A stretch of 64,000 nt of DNA from Voacanga thouarsii. Lineage: Eukaryota; Streptophyta; Magnoliopsida; Gentianales; Apocynaceae. Made by a program: the position numbers and the translations under genes. Every line of letters starts with the position of its first letter. The stretch's first letter is position 1. Below are positions 36,435 to 48,870 of the stretch, piece by piece. The stretch lies in contig JANUWF010002362.1 of NCBI GenBank assembly GCA_026120185.1, positions 1 to 64,000 of the forward strand. The letters are read 5' to 3'. The notes under the pieces were generated by a model. It worked only from the letters and a program-made list of their open reading frames with translations. It made no database searches and was not told where the DNA came from.

Positions 36435-36662
36435 GCGTCTGCGGGCATTTCTTGGTTTTGAGTCATTCGCTGGATGCCGGGTGGGGACACTTGGTGTGAT
36501 TAACTCCTTGTCGTCTCACTGGTGATTAATGTTAGGATTGGGACCCTTGGCTTATGGTGGCAAGAGTGTTTTGCAGTATACCAAATGAGAAGTATGTTGC
36601 GACGTACTTAGTTCTGCTATCGTACGGTTGAGTACTGTAAGCTAAGATCTAAGTACTATTAT

Positions 36663-38512
36663 TGATAGGGGGTAAAATCATAGTTATTTTCCTAGTTATT
36701 CGAGACTAAATTGAGACACTTTTAATCCTATAACTAGTCATAATCCTTTCTATTTAATATTTCCCTTATAAAAATGCTTTTCTGTAATTTTATGTAAAAA
36801 TTGGTGAAATTTGGAGCTAATTGTGTAATTTTCCAATACAAACCTAGCACTAGCCCAAGAAAGTAGAGCCAGCGCCGGTCTTACACTGGCATAGCAGAGG
36901 ACTGCAGAGAAATTAAATGAAACAGAGGAAAATTTACAATTTGAAATTGGAAAGGAAAAGTAAGCAATTGGCTTCATAGCTCATGGCTCAATTAAAAAAC
37001 AACAACAAGAAGAAAAGAAAGGAATTTTGGTGGGCCAAGGCAAAAGGGAAAAGTCAACAAAAACGGCCAAGAAGAAAAATAACAGAGAAAGGAGAATTGG
37101 TGTCGGTGGGTGTGGCTGTGCGGCGCATAAGAAGAATAGAAGTAAGCTTCATGGCTTGAGTAGTAGCTCAATTAAGCCAATGTAAAGGAAGAAGATGGCT
37201 TCGATTTCGGTTAGCTCATTGAAGGTGGTCGGATCGAATAGTTTTTTGTTGCTAGACAGATTTCTTTAGCTCAAATTGGAAGCCAAATTCCACAATTCCA
37301 ATTCAACAAGAATTGTGCTTCAGTGCACACGACAAAAAGAAGACATCAAAGCCTAATTGCACAATTTCAGCAGGCGGTGGACTTTCTTCCCTTATTTTTT
37401 TTATTCACTTTTTATTAGGGAAAAATACAACTCATTTTTTGTTTTAGATTTTAGTAATTACTTCTTCTTTACATAGGATTCTTTTAGGAACTTTGTAAGC
37501 CTATAAATAAAGGCCAATTATCTTAGGAAAAGGGGTGCACAATGTAGATACTTAGATATATTTTAGAGTGCATCACTAATATTTTCTCGAGAGAAATAAT
37601 TCAAGGAGCATTGGTTCTTGGAGGAGTTTTTATTGGAAATTGAAAAGATTGTCTATGAGTATTTATCTCTTTCCTTTGTTTTCTTTTTTTTTTTTTGAAC
37701 AATAATGTATTAATTGTTTTATTGTAATTTAACATTGTTTATGGTATTCATGATTTTTAGAGTTACATTAATCTTTTAATTAATTAATTGTTATTCTTGT
37801 TGTTTAATTACTTATGCTTATTACGAGATTAATTGGATGTTTCTTTCCATTAACTTGCTTGACCAAAGGGGTTGATGGTGGTTTCAATTTATTGATTTTA
37901 TATTTTTTGTCTATTAACTTACTTGACCAAATGGGTTAATTACTAATAACTAGGTAATTAAAGATTAATTGATGTTTGCAGACCAAGGATTCATTGGTTA
38001 ATTTCATGTTTTAAGTTTGCCAAGCCATGGAAATTTAACCAGGGACTGTGTTTAATACATCTTTTGGGTGAATTAGTTGAGACAGACCAAGTGATGCTAA
38101 TTTTTCTAGAAGGTAGTGACTTCATGGATTGGAAAAGAAGTGAATCTGTCTTAATGCTTTATGATGCCAAGAGAATGATTAGTTATGATAATGATTGGGT
38201 ACTTTGAGGTCATGTTTCTCAAAAATAATGGTTTGAGTTACATAATTCTCCATCCTTAACATGTATATATTATATTATATTATTTTACTTTTTATTTATT
38301 TTTTTACTTTATTGGGTCGGTTAAACAATGAAAGAAAAGTGATTAATGCATACTTGTTCCTTGAGGATCAACACTCGTTTTAAACGCTATGCTATACTTA
38401 ATGATGAGTACGCTTGCTCATATATGTAATTTGGGGTTAACGTTTTAATTTAAACTTGATTACGAATGTGCTTATTTTTATATAATTTTTATACCCAAAT
38501 CTAAACACATCA
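36663..38512 (+). repeat. Element D, 5' LTR
   Basis: 1850 bp, closely similar to 58698-60541 throughout. Contains a TATA box (37501-37509) and a polyA-like 'aataatgtatt' downstream. It ends CACATCA, followed by 'agtttttggcattgttcc', the PBS context. Confidence 0.88.
37501..37509 (+). promoter_or_regulatory. TATA box in element D 5' LTR
   Basis: 'ctataaata' in the context 'gcctataaataaaggccaatt'; identical at 59535-59543 in the 3' LTR. Placement in the first half of the LTR fits a U3 promoter. Confidence 0.6.
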
Positions 38513-38518
38513 AGTTTT

Positions 38519-38536
38519 TGGCATTGTTCCCGGGGA
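38519..38536 (+). other. Primer-binding site of element D (tRNA-Asp type)
   Basis: 'tggcattgttcccgggga' resembles the Athila/Tat PBS 'tggcgccgttgccgggga', with three differences that look like CpG decay and a G-to-C change. It follows the LTR end by six bases. Confidence 0.65.
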
Positions 38537-40112
38537 ACAATATCATGAAAGTTTAGATTTCATTAATTTAACCATGTCCATATGTCTATATATAAACATG
38601 TAAATATGTATATACATTCCTTGTATGAGTAAGTGCCCTATTTTGTTGTTTGTATAATTGTATTTTAATTTCTCTATATGTTGTAAATATGTAAATAGGT
38701 ATATACATGTTCATAATAACTACTTATCTTTGTATATTTGTATTTATTGTATATTTAGTTATTTAATTTTACTAACCTAATGTTAATGTGGAATATGTGT
38801 AATAATGGTATTTTTAATTTGTTGATTTTTACGTCTATAATTTTGAGTCAATACTAAATCTTCTTATTTTCAGGTTTGGACTTTTGCTGACACGATATTT
38901 TAGACGGACTATTTGATTTTATTATTTCTTTCTTTATTTACAATTTTTAATTATAGTTTAATTTAGGAATTCTTTTTTTTAAATGCATTGTTGTCATGCA
39001 TTTAATTAGGAAAGTTTTCAGCTACATAAAAAAAATAAAAAGAAATAAAAAAGTAAAGAAGAAGTAAGGCCGGAACCGTTGCTGGCTGAAGGCCCAGAAT
39101 CGGCACCAGCTCCTGTCGGCTCTGGCTAACAAAAAAAAAAAAAATCTTCACTTTTTCTTTTTGTCCTTTTTTGTTTGTGCCTTTACCCTTTTTTTCTTTT
39201 CTTCCCAAATTTTTCTTAGTTTGTCTCTTTCTTTTTGTTTTGTTTTTCTTGTTTGTTTCTCTTATTTGTCTTATTTCTTTTTCATCCTTTCTTCTTCTTC
39301 TAATTATCCCCCATGGATTAAAAATTTTTAAAACTTATACGTTAGGGAATACATTGGTGGAAAAACTCTTTTCATGTTAAGCTAGATTTCCTCCTCTAAA
39401 ATTTCTTGGCATTTTATATATGTATTTTTGAGGAAAATTTTTCTAGACATGGATATATCTTTGTTGAGGTCATTTGGTGGTAGAAAAATGCATAGAACGA
39501 ATAGTAAGTCTTGTGATTGCTTCTAAATGTTCTCTATGTATTTTTCTAGAATTTTTGCATATATGGAAATCTTGGATAATTGAGCATGCTTGTGCTATTT
39601 TGTTTATTGATTAAAGTTGGTTACCAGTGCTTTTGCTATCTACGTTAGATATTCTTCTTATTTTTCTTGAGGATAAAAAATCTGGAAAAGTCTTCACTAA
39701 AAAGAGAACCAATTGCAAAGTGAGTTTGGATGAGACAAGGAGGATTTTGTGAGCCCTTTGGAGGTTGTGGTGGTATATTTGGTGTTTTTTTTTTTTTTTT
39801 TTTGACAATCTAGAGGCCCGTTTGGAGGCTCTACTTCAAGGGGGACTTAAAGGCTTTGACTTTCTATTTTTCTTCTCCCTTAATTTTTATTTTGTTTCAA
39901 TTACTCATTATGCTTTTATTTGTGTGTTCATCTATCTATTTGTAGGTTGAATTTGGCTGGCAATAATTCTTCCAACTTCTTGAACAATGAACTTCTCATG
40001 TCTTGGAGCTAATCAACACTTGGGGAGTATTGCTTAAACTTTCTACCCCTTTTCAATTTTGGTCCCATTGAAGATGCTTTATTGTGTTTATTTTTTGCCA
40101 TTGAGGACAATG
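38537..40112 (+). other. Element D leader, non-coding
   Basis: About 1.6 kb of T-rich sequence with poly-A/T runs (39129-39143, 39784-39803). It ends 'attgaggacaatg', a motif normally seen near the 3' end of Athila-type internal regions, immediately before the insertion of element B. No gag, protease or RT signature is present in any frame. Confidence 0.6.
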
Positions 40113-43100
40113 TGTAACACCCCTACTTAAGGTAACAGTGGAAGCATATCAACACCGGGTGTTGCCCCGTCCAGTTACCCAGACAAGGGGTCTTTATAAT
40201 GAAAAAAAAACCAACAGAATATGTAAGGTCCAGATACATACAACAATCCATACTGATGGTCACGCACATATATAGCAAAGAGTGTCATACATGAAAATTT
40301 CAATTCAACATTAGCAATAAGGTACATTATCCAAAAAGGAAACGTCCAGACCTATTCTATTGTCATTGTGGTATCGCCCTCTATCTGTAGGTCTGCTCAA
40401 CTCCAGATCCTACAAAAAGATAAGATAAAAGATACGTGTGAGTGAAAAATCACCCAATGAGTCCCGTGTGTGCTAGTGCTTTATCAAAGAGGTAGAGTAC
40501 ACAAAACTTTTTGTGAAATAGCATATCATTTGTTCATTAGAAATGATTCCAAAACTCTTTAATGAAGAGTTTATTTGGAATTCAATCATTTTTGGAAAAC
40601 TGTATTTCAATTTCAAATCATTGCCCCAGTTTTCAAATCACAAACACTTGTCCAACAAAAGGTTGCCCTGTATTCACATGCAAGTCTAGCAGTCCTTGCC
40701 TTCAGCGCCACGTATCATTGTACTGGGACTGCAGCCTCCAGTACTCAACCGTGCGTCGCTAGAATAACTACACTGCAACGTACTTTTGCTCTAGTATACC
40801 ATAGCATACCTAGTGTACCACGACACACACTGGCCACCATAGGCTAGGGGTCCCAATCCTGACGTCAATCACCATCAAGACGGCAAGGAGTCAAATGCAC
40901 CAAGTGTCCCTGCCCGACGTCTAACGAAAGACTCAAAATCAAGAAGTGCCCGCAGACGCGGCAATTGCCAGGTGCTAAACGGCTAGACAGAACGACTCAT
41001 CTCAATGTCCTGTCATCCTGTTTGGAGTAATACAATCCACAAAACTGATCGGGTTACTTGGGGTCGTCTATTTTTAACATGAGCTAGTACAAAGATCAAA
41101 GTCTTTACTGAGTACTCAACGTTAACAATACCAACCTCGTTTGACTGATCAAGCCGAAGGGTTATTTGATCCCACAGAATTTTCAAATCAAAAGAGTTTT
41201 GGGGCAAAATAACATTTTCCAGAATTCGATCCCATTGACTCGCAAGTCAAATCATCATTCACATAGGCTCTGCAAAGCCAATCAATTCATTCCATGGTAC
41301 ATCAGACCAATAAAATAGTTTCAGGGATCAAAAGGTTGTTTTCCAAAAGTCAATCTCATCACGAGAGATCATCTTCCAAAATCATGTTCAAACAGGATAA
41401 AAAGTTCTATTTACACATCAAAATATGTTCCCAAGAGTATCCGGGTCATTTTTCCAGTACTCAATCACAAAAGTCATTTTCAAGGGTATTCAGGTCATTT
41501 TACCCATACATGGTTTCCAAAAGACTTTTCGAGGGTATTCGGGTCATTTTACCCTTACCTGATTTGAAAAATATTCACAAGAGTTCCAATAAGGATATTT
41601 TGGTCATCTACCGAATACCCGAGTTCCAAAGGTTTTCATAAAGCATTCTAATAAGGACATTTGGATCATTTTCCAAATACCCGATTCCAAAAGGAACTTA
41701 TTTCTAGAAATCTAGAATTCTAATCCCAAAAGAGGATTAAATTCAAAGTTTCTAAACATATTTCCATAAAATATTCCAATAAGGGCATTCCAGTCAATTT
41801 ATGGATACCCGATTTCAAAATTTACTATTTTCTGAAAATCCCAAATATGTAATCCAAAAAGGACTTAATTCACAAAATTCACACGTTATTCATCCAGTAA
41901 GGTTTCAAAGCCAATTATGATATTCAATCGAGCCCAAAATGGTATAAAAATAATTCTTTCTCAGATAAACCTTAAACATATTAAGGGATTTCCAAAACGG
42001 TACATAACATAGCATTTCATTGAAAAACAAAGGACACTAGCTTTAGAAAGAGTTTTAGAAATCCAAGGGACTCATCTCGTGTCCTAAGCAATTCTTTCCG
42101 TTCACGGCCGTTTAACCTTCGTTTGTACCATTTTCGACGTTCCGTTGGCCGTTTGTCATTAAACCCACACCAAACATCGTTTTTGGGTCAATTCGTGTTT
42201 GGCCAAAAAATAGCCAATGAGTAGCCGACGTCTAGTCGACGTGCCCGACGGTTAGTGGATGTACAACCGTCATTTAGCCGACGGGGGCCAATAGTTAGCC
42301 GTTGAGGCCGATGGTTAGCCGACGGTCATGAAAAACGTTTAACTTTCGCTCACATCGTTTTTTCCTTGTTTGTTTGATTCTTTCATTTTCCTTTTTCCAC
42401 AACCTTTCTCCCTTCATAAAAAAGGGATTAAATTCATATTTCCCGAATTATTCAATCCAAATCACACAATTAATCATCCTTAAATTCATCTATAATCCAA
42501 GCAAAATTCTGAAATTTTGCCGTTTTGACATATGATTTTGTTTTGGATATAACTTTCAATCCACAACTCTGATTTGGCTCTATGACATACCAAAAATGAC
42601 CGTAAGACTCTTAAATTTAATTATTTAGAGGCTGGATTCAGAGTTCTGACTCTGGTAACACGCTACTAGGAAAAAACAGCCCTAGTAGCTTTCTGATTTT
42701 TAGTCCATTTCCACAAAACAACTTCACCTACTTGTGCTTCTTGATTCATAACACCTATCTAACCCTTAATCCATTTCACTTCCCTTCAAACAACCTTAAT
42801 TATTTAGATTTTCAGGTCCAAGAAAGCCACTAAGTTTTTATGCAAATAACATATAACTAACATCAACATTCAAAAACAAATTATAATCCATTTTCTTCAA
42901 TGTTGAACCCATTTTATCCCAACTCTACCATCTTTCTTCTCAATCATGAACAACCCTTTAAATCACCAATCAAATACCCTTATTGACCATACAAAACATA
43001 GCTTATGAATCCTTTATCCAACCGGTACACACACTTGTACACACAAAGCCTCATATAGTACACAATAATCACTTTAATATCACAAATCTCACGTTTTCAT

Positions 43101-44041
43101 GTTAAAATTCATATCAAAACGATTACCGTAATGAAATCTACAACTTTAATTCTTGAAGTATAGGAATTTTCCTAGTATATAAGGTGCTCTAGCTTGAATT
43201 TGCTCCAAGAAACTCCAACTTCTCCAAGAACACTATTTTCTCTCTCCTTTTTTCAATTTTCTTGATTTTTCCTTTCCTTTTCTTCCTTATTTCTTCCTTT
43301 CTTCTTCATTTAAGCCCTTGGCCAGTTTTCCTAGCCTACTCACCACCATTCTTGAGTCCAAGGGTCAACCAACATTAATTACATTGTGGGCTATCCATTT
43401 TAAAGCTAATTTCCTATTGGAGGATTTAATTTAAATGGATAATTCTTAAGCTTTTTCAATAAGCTTTTGCAATTTAATAATCCCACAAATATTTTACTCC
43501 CCCAATGGTATTTTAACACTTCTTTTCATCCACCATTCACACAATGCCACATGCCCATTTTTAACTGTGATTTTTCTATTTTTTTCAGAAATGACCAAAA
43601 TCGGGTCTGTTATGGAAAAATATTATATTTCACTGTTCAACTCGAAAAAATCCACTAAATCCATTGGTAACACTTAAATTCTTGAATTCCCTCTCTACTT
43701 GGTCAAATTTAGGGTCAAAGTCGCAGGCACGGTCAAAATGATGAAAATGCCCCCGATACCCCGGGTAGCATAATTCGCACCAAAACGTGTGTTTCATTGC
43801 ACAGATCAATTTCTCTTTCTAGAGTACCATTAAATTCTTATTTTGTTAATAATAATCGCTTTCCAAAAAATTAGAGTACGGGTAGAACAAAGTCAATAAT
43901 TAGATTTGGGTCCCGACAAAAATTATTCCTCCAAAATATTCGTCTCATTACACCGATCAATTTTTGTTCTAGACATCGGTACAAATTCTCATCCTATTAC
44001 AAATAGTAGCCAATCAGAAGTGAAAAAGGTGGGGTGTTACA
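40113..44041 (-). repeat. Element B, 3' LTR
   Basis: 3929 bp, TGTAACACCCC to GGGGTGTTACA, so its ends form an 11-bp inverted repeat. Contains the 50-60-bp repeat array (41425-41850) and the CGTCGGCTAA cluster (42211-42327). Confidence 0.9.
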
Positions 44042-44054
44042 TTCTCCCCTCCTT
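44042..44054 (-). other. Polypurine tract of element B
   Basis: The minus strand reads AAGGAGGGGAGAA against the LTR end, matching the tract of element A at 28848-28860 at all but one or two positions. Confidence 0.78.
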
Positions 44055-44059
44055 ACAAA

Positions 44060-45300
44060 AATTTCGTTCTCGAAATTTGGCCTACACTTGGAATAGATCT
44101 GGATACTTTTTCAACATTCTTACTTTTGTTTTTCCTAAGTTGCATCTTACACAGCATGATGATTCCACGATACTTGTACAAGTGGAATTTTCTCATTCTG
44201 CAATTCCTTTTCTGCATACTTCACGATCTTAATAGGTTTTTCTTCATTCATCAAGCTTAGAGTCAACTCAATGGGTTCTTCATTCGAAATGTGGGCAAGA
44301 TCAACAACATACTTTCAAAGTTGAGGTACATAAAACACGCTATGAATAATTTGAAGTTCTGTTGGTAACTTCAAACCGATAGGCTACTTTCTCAATCCTC
44401 TCGACAGTAGAGTACGGTCCAGTGTCTTTTCTTGTTCTTCGATTCCCAATTGTCGTTGTAGATCCAACTTCAAGAATACATGATCTCGTTCTACAAATTC
44501 CAAATCACTCTTACATCAATTTGTATGACTTTTTTATCAACTCTGATTTGTCTCCAACTTCATGTTAATTATCTTCACAACATGTCAAACTTTTTCAGGA
44601 CCCAAAGCATCCTGCTCACCCATTCTTCTTTTTAGACTTCATTTCCTAGCTTCAAATGGGACCATTCCAATTGTTAATTGATAAGTATTATTGTATATGA
44701 ATTCTGTATACGCTAAATTATCAATCTGCTTAACTCTAAAATTCAAAACGCAAGCCCAGAACATATCTCCCAAGATTCCATTCACTCGTTCTATCTGTCC
44801 ATATGCGTGTAGGTGCACTGCTATGCTGAACTTTATTATGGGCCCATACCTCTACTGCATCTTTGTCCACAACTTTGAGGTAAAACTAAGATCCCGATCT
44901 GTCACGATACTAGAGGATACTCATACAGTTTGATTACTTCATTAATATAGATTTCACTTAACTGCTCTAAGGAATTCCGTTAATTAATAGGAATAAAATG
45001 AGCAAACTTAGTTAGTGGATCCATTATCACCCAAATAGTATCTCACCGCTCTACTATTATAGGTAATCTTGTAATGAAGTTTGTAGTAATTTCATCCCAT
45101 TTCCACGATAGAGTAGATAACGGTTGTAACTCTCTATGCTGTTGTTGATGGCTTTCCTTCATTGACAAATTAAACATCGTGTTACAAAGTCTGAATTGTC
45201 CTTTTTCCATACCAATCCACTAATAATGTCGTTTTAAGTTTTGATACATCTTTACGGCTCCTTGATGGAAGGTATACTTACTCCAAGGTGCCTCCATTAA
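44060..45300 (-). pseudogene. Element B: integrase and chromodomain remnant
   Basis: Read on the minus strand with several frame changes. Zinc-binding region near 45280-45150 ('FHQGAVKMYQNLKRHY'). Core 'KWDEITTNFITRLP' near 45110-45060, where the family has M-D-F, so the first catalytic Asp is Asn. 'WVIMDPLTKFAHFIPI'. 'GQIERVNGILGDMFWACVLN' near 44800-44740 with the catalytic Glu retained. 'NNTYQLTIGMVPFEA'. Near 44110-44230 a chromodomain-like 'KIVKYAEKELQNEKIPLVQV' followed by 'SWNHH'. Many stops. Confidence 0.75.
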
Positions 45301-45455
45301 AATATCTCATCTCATCACATATTGTTTCAGAACACAATATTGGCCCTGGTAGTAATTAATCCCATCCTTGTCTTTTCGAAATTCATCTCCTTCTATATTT
45401 GCCTCCTTCTGCACTAACTTTTGTACTCTTCATCTTTATCTTGCTCTCTCTTCAA

Positions 45456-46760
45456 CTATTTTAGGAAGGCAGGTTGAATGGAAGTATTACTTATCATTAT
45501 TTCTCTGTCTATTGCAAATACTTCTAATTCTGGAACTTGTAACGTTGGAAGAGCTAATAAATTCGCCTTCCTACTAAGGGCATTTACTACTATGTTTACT
45601 TTTCCAGGATGATATTTAATTGGACATTGAAATCCTTCCAAAAATTCCATCCATCAACTTTGCCTTATATTCAAGTCCTTTTGAGTAAAAGCACACTTGA
45701 AACTTTTGTGGTCGGTGAAGATTTGTAACTTAGCCCCACATAAATAATGTCTCCACTCCAGAAGGGCAAACACATTAGCAACTAACTTCAAATCATGTAT
45801 AATGTAATTCTCCTCATGAGGTTTCCATTTCCTAGAGATAGAAGCTATCACATTTCCCTGCGGCATCAATACTCCTCTTAATCCTTCATTTGACACATCT
45901 ATGTACTCCTCATAAGGCTTATCCATCATTGACAATATTAAAACAGGAGCAGAGCTTAATCTTTTTCTCAACTCCTTGAATTTTCCCTTACATTTTCTAG
46001 TCCAAACATAAGGAACTTTCTTTTGGGTGAGTCGACTCAAAGTAAAGCTATCTTAGAAAATTTCTCAATAAATCTCCGATGATATCCTACAAATCCTAGG
46101 AAACATCGTATTTAGTCGGAATCTTAGGATGTTTCTAGTTCATCACTGCTTTAACTTTTACAGGATATACTATACTCGCGATTTTAGATATCACATGTCC
46201 CAAGAATGCTACTTCTTGTAGCCAAAACTTACACTTACTGAATTTTGTATATAGTTTGGACTATCTTAACTTTCTTAATACTTTCTAAAGATTATTGTTC
46301 ATGATCTTAGGGATCTTTGGAGTACACTAGAATATTATCTATGAATATAGCCACAAAACTGGCCGAAATGTCCGGTGAATTAGATCTATGAGACAACAGG
46401 CATTAATGACACCAAAGGGGCATCACTACAAGCTCAAAAAGTCTATATCATGTTAAATGCAGTTTTCAGTATATTTTCTTCACGAATCCGAACTTAATAA
46501 TATCCTTGCCTCAAGTCTAACTCTAAGAATCATCCTGCTCTTCGTAACCGATCAAATAATTCATCAATTATGGGCAATGGATATTTATTCTTTATCGCTA
46601 GTACATTTAACCTCACAAATCTATATACATCTGTGGTAATTCAATTTTCTTTCTAACAAACAAGATAGGTACTACCCAAAGTGAAGTACTAGGCCGAATG
46701 AATTCTTGCTCCATTAATTCTTGTACTTATTTCTTAAGCTCATGCAATTTGTAGGTGCCA
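45456..46760 (-). pseudogene. Element B: reverse transcriptase and RNase H
   Basis: The RT palm reads 'VAIFIDNILV' at about 46323-46352, where the family has F-[IV]-D-D, so the second Asp is Asn (46334-46339 spans both codons). Thumb to RNase H is open at 46040-45654: 'VPYVWTRKCKGKFKELRKRL', 'IDVSNEGLRGVLMPQ', 'FTDHKSFKCAFTQKDLNIRQ'. A TGA replaces the first Arg of the 'RRWMEF' block, then 45650-45456 continues 'MEFLEGFQCPIKYHPGKVNI' and 'VVNALSRK' (A-D-A-L changed to N-A-L). The RNase H motif 'YTDAS' is 'YIDVS'. Confidence 0.82.
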
Positions 46761-46761
46761 T

Positions 46762-47350
46762 TCAATAAGGAGTTCTTGAAATTAGTTCTTCTAATGTCAC
46801 TAACTCAACAGAAAATTCTACTTCTCTCTTTAGTGGTAATTCCTTCAATTTTATTGGAAAAACATCCAAATACTCATTCATAATAGGAACTTTTTTGGGT
46901 TCCTTAACCCATCTTGGCTTATTAATTACATAGGCTAAGTACCCAGTATACCATTTTTTAATTATCTTCCAGGTCTTGAGTCCCGATATGCAAGTATTAC
47001 TTTTCCTCCCAGCCTCGTCTACAATTTCCAATATAAGTTTCTCAGACTGACGGAATTGTACTATTTTATATCTACATTCAACTTTATTACGATGTTGGGA
47101 TAGCCAGTCCATGCCTAAGATAACATTTTAGTCCTCTATGGGCAGGCATATCAAATCTCCTCGAAAATTTTATTTCCTACTAAGATCTTACATTCTTTAT
47201 ATACTTTCTTACTATTCATTTACTTTCCCAATGGAGTACTGACAAACATTTCTTATGAAGTTTTTCCTTCCTTTTTATCCCCATAGTGTCAAGAAATACA
47301 TTAGCAACAAAGGAATGCGTAGAACCACGATCTACCAATACTTTAGCATT
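46762..47350 (-). pseudogene. Element B: protease and protease-RT junction
   Basis: The protease active site reads 'VLVDRGSTHSFVA' near 47345-47303, where the family has D-S-G-S-T-H-S-F (Ser to Arg, 47332-47324). The open stretch 47112-46762 starts 'MDWLSQHRNKVECRYKIVQF' and includes 'GYLAYVINKPRWVKEPKKVP' and 'YLDVFPIKLKELPLKREVEF', the standard lead-in to gypsy RT. Confidence 0.8.
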
Positions 47351-48131
47351 ATGATTGAAAGCTAAGGAATGTAACTTTCATTACTATGGCATGATCATCC
47401 ATCTTCTTCAATAAAACCACTCGAGCATTTACTTGGTTTAGTAAATCCGATCATAGGGGTAGAAGCTTGTCTAGGTTCTCTCCTTCTAGTCTAACCTTTG
47501 CCCTTGATTGCTTTTTCTTAGTCGACTCCATCTTCCTATCCTTTAGAGGTGAGGGTAATCAAAACTTTTATGCCATTCCTTCCTACAGTTAAAGCATCTA
47601 AAAGAGGGTTGTTCCCTAGTTGGGCCTCCTCTCCTCTACATCTTTCCTTTCTTCTGCCATCGAGGTCTTTTAAATCTTTTCTAACTTATACCCTGAAATT
47701 CACTTCAATTTCTCCTACTCATATTCTCATTTATTCTAGCATTCTCGTTGGCTCTAGTAGTAGTTTCAGCTATCCATTGAATGGTATCAGCTATTTTCTA
47801 GAAGGTTTAGAACATAAAATAATCCAAATTCACAATGTCTTCCACATGCGATTTCTCCACCATTAGCTCAAGATTATATTAAGTAGTTCATGATGATCAT
47901 CCAAATGTTCAATTAGGAGACATATGTATAGTTCATAAAATTTTGATGATAAAACGATATAACATAACTTAAGAGCAGGCACAAAAGAGCTGTAGTGCAC
48001 ATAGCTGGATCCTAACATATATTCATTCTCATCAAACACAAAGCTAATACAAAATTCGTGTGCCGATCAGATAGTCATATACATTGGCCGAACTGAACAT
48101 ATCCTACTACACATATCCATGTCTCATCCTC
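47351..48131 (-). pseudogene. Element B: gag remnant with broken zinc knuckle
   Basis: The minus strand near 47596-47555 reads 'CFNCRKEWHKSFDY': CX2CX4H is kept but the final Cys is Tyr, so the knuckle cannot hold zinc normally. Upstream (47600-48131) only fragments are readable and most of the capsid appears missing; the distance to the leader ORF is too short for a full gypsy gag. Confidence 0.5.
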
Positions 48132-48842
48132 CTACTCACCGATATCACAATCTGAAATGAGAGATTCTGAATTAGTAGGAATCGTATAAGATTCAGTTGT
48201 ATTGAATCCTTCACCTTCCTCCGCATCAAGGTGTAACCAAGCCAATATGTCTGAATCTATTTCCAATTCTTCCTCGAACTCTTCAACGACAGGTACCTTC
48301 ACCTTGGGTACCTCCTGATCGCTTCCTATCTCAATATCCTTGAAACATAACATCTCATCTTTTAATACTCCTGGAGTATCCCTGCCAAATTCTTTCTCAT
48401 TATCCTCAGACAATACTATACCATTGAGGATACTATCCTCCATATCACTATCCTAATGGAGTGATTTAATATCGCCATCAATTTCATCAAAATCGCCATC
48501 CATCTCCTTATGTGGTGACAAAGTCCTCTTGGGATTAGGTGTCCTTTACAGACTAAGGTTTCACGCAAATAAGGTAATGCCAGGCACTACAAGGTTAAAC
48601 GCGCTCCTGGTGAGACAGAGTGTATGAAGGTGGCCAGGGCTGGATCCTGTCCAAGTGAAATGTCCTAGCACACCAACTCGGTGGATAATCTTAATCTTTC
48701 CAGATCTTTTCACACCCGCATGTTCTTCTCTCTCTTTCTTCCCATCATCGCTATACTCATCCATTAGAAACTTACCCTTATCATGCCTATCTATCATACC
48801 TCCACAATGAAAGAGTTCTATTAATCTATATGACGATACCAC
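48132..48842 (-). pseudogene. Element B: leader ORF, basic start and acidic tail
   Basis: ATG at 48794-48792, about 65 nt after the PBS: 'MIDRHDKGKFLMDEYSDDGK' then a Lys/Arg-rich stretch. After stops, an acidic part reads near 48510 'MDGDFDEIDGDIKSLH', a stop, and then 48443-48132 'MEDSILNGIVLSEDNEKEFG' and 'VVEEFEEELEIDSDILAWLH'. The same N-terminus, 'MMDRSDKGKRLM', occurs after the PBS of element C, so it is a conserved coding start in this family. No known domain. It may be the gag N-terminal extension or a separate accessory ORF. Confidence 0.5.
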
Positions 48843-48858
48843 AGTTCTATAAAACTAG

Positions 48859-48870
48859 GCTTTGATACCA
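48859..48870 (-). other. Primer-binding site of element B
   Basis: The minus strand reads TGGTATCAAAGC, tRNA-Met(i) type with one change, two bases from the LTR edge at 48873. Confidence 0.82.

Noticed and set aside
43170..43182. 'tatataagg' on the plus strand of the B LTR, a possible TATA box
   Set aside because: It is antisense to the element, and I see no downstream feature it could drive.
40113..44041. Element with 11-bp terminal inverted repeats (TGTAACACCCC / GGGGTGTTACA), at first a candidate DNA transposon
   Set aside because: The unit pairs with 48873-57519 across a gypsy pol with PBS and polypurine tract, so it is an LTR with symmetrical ends.
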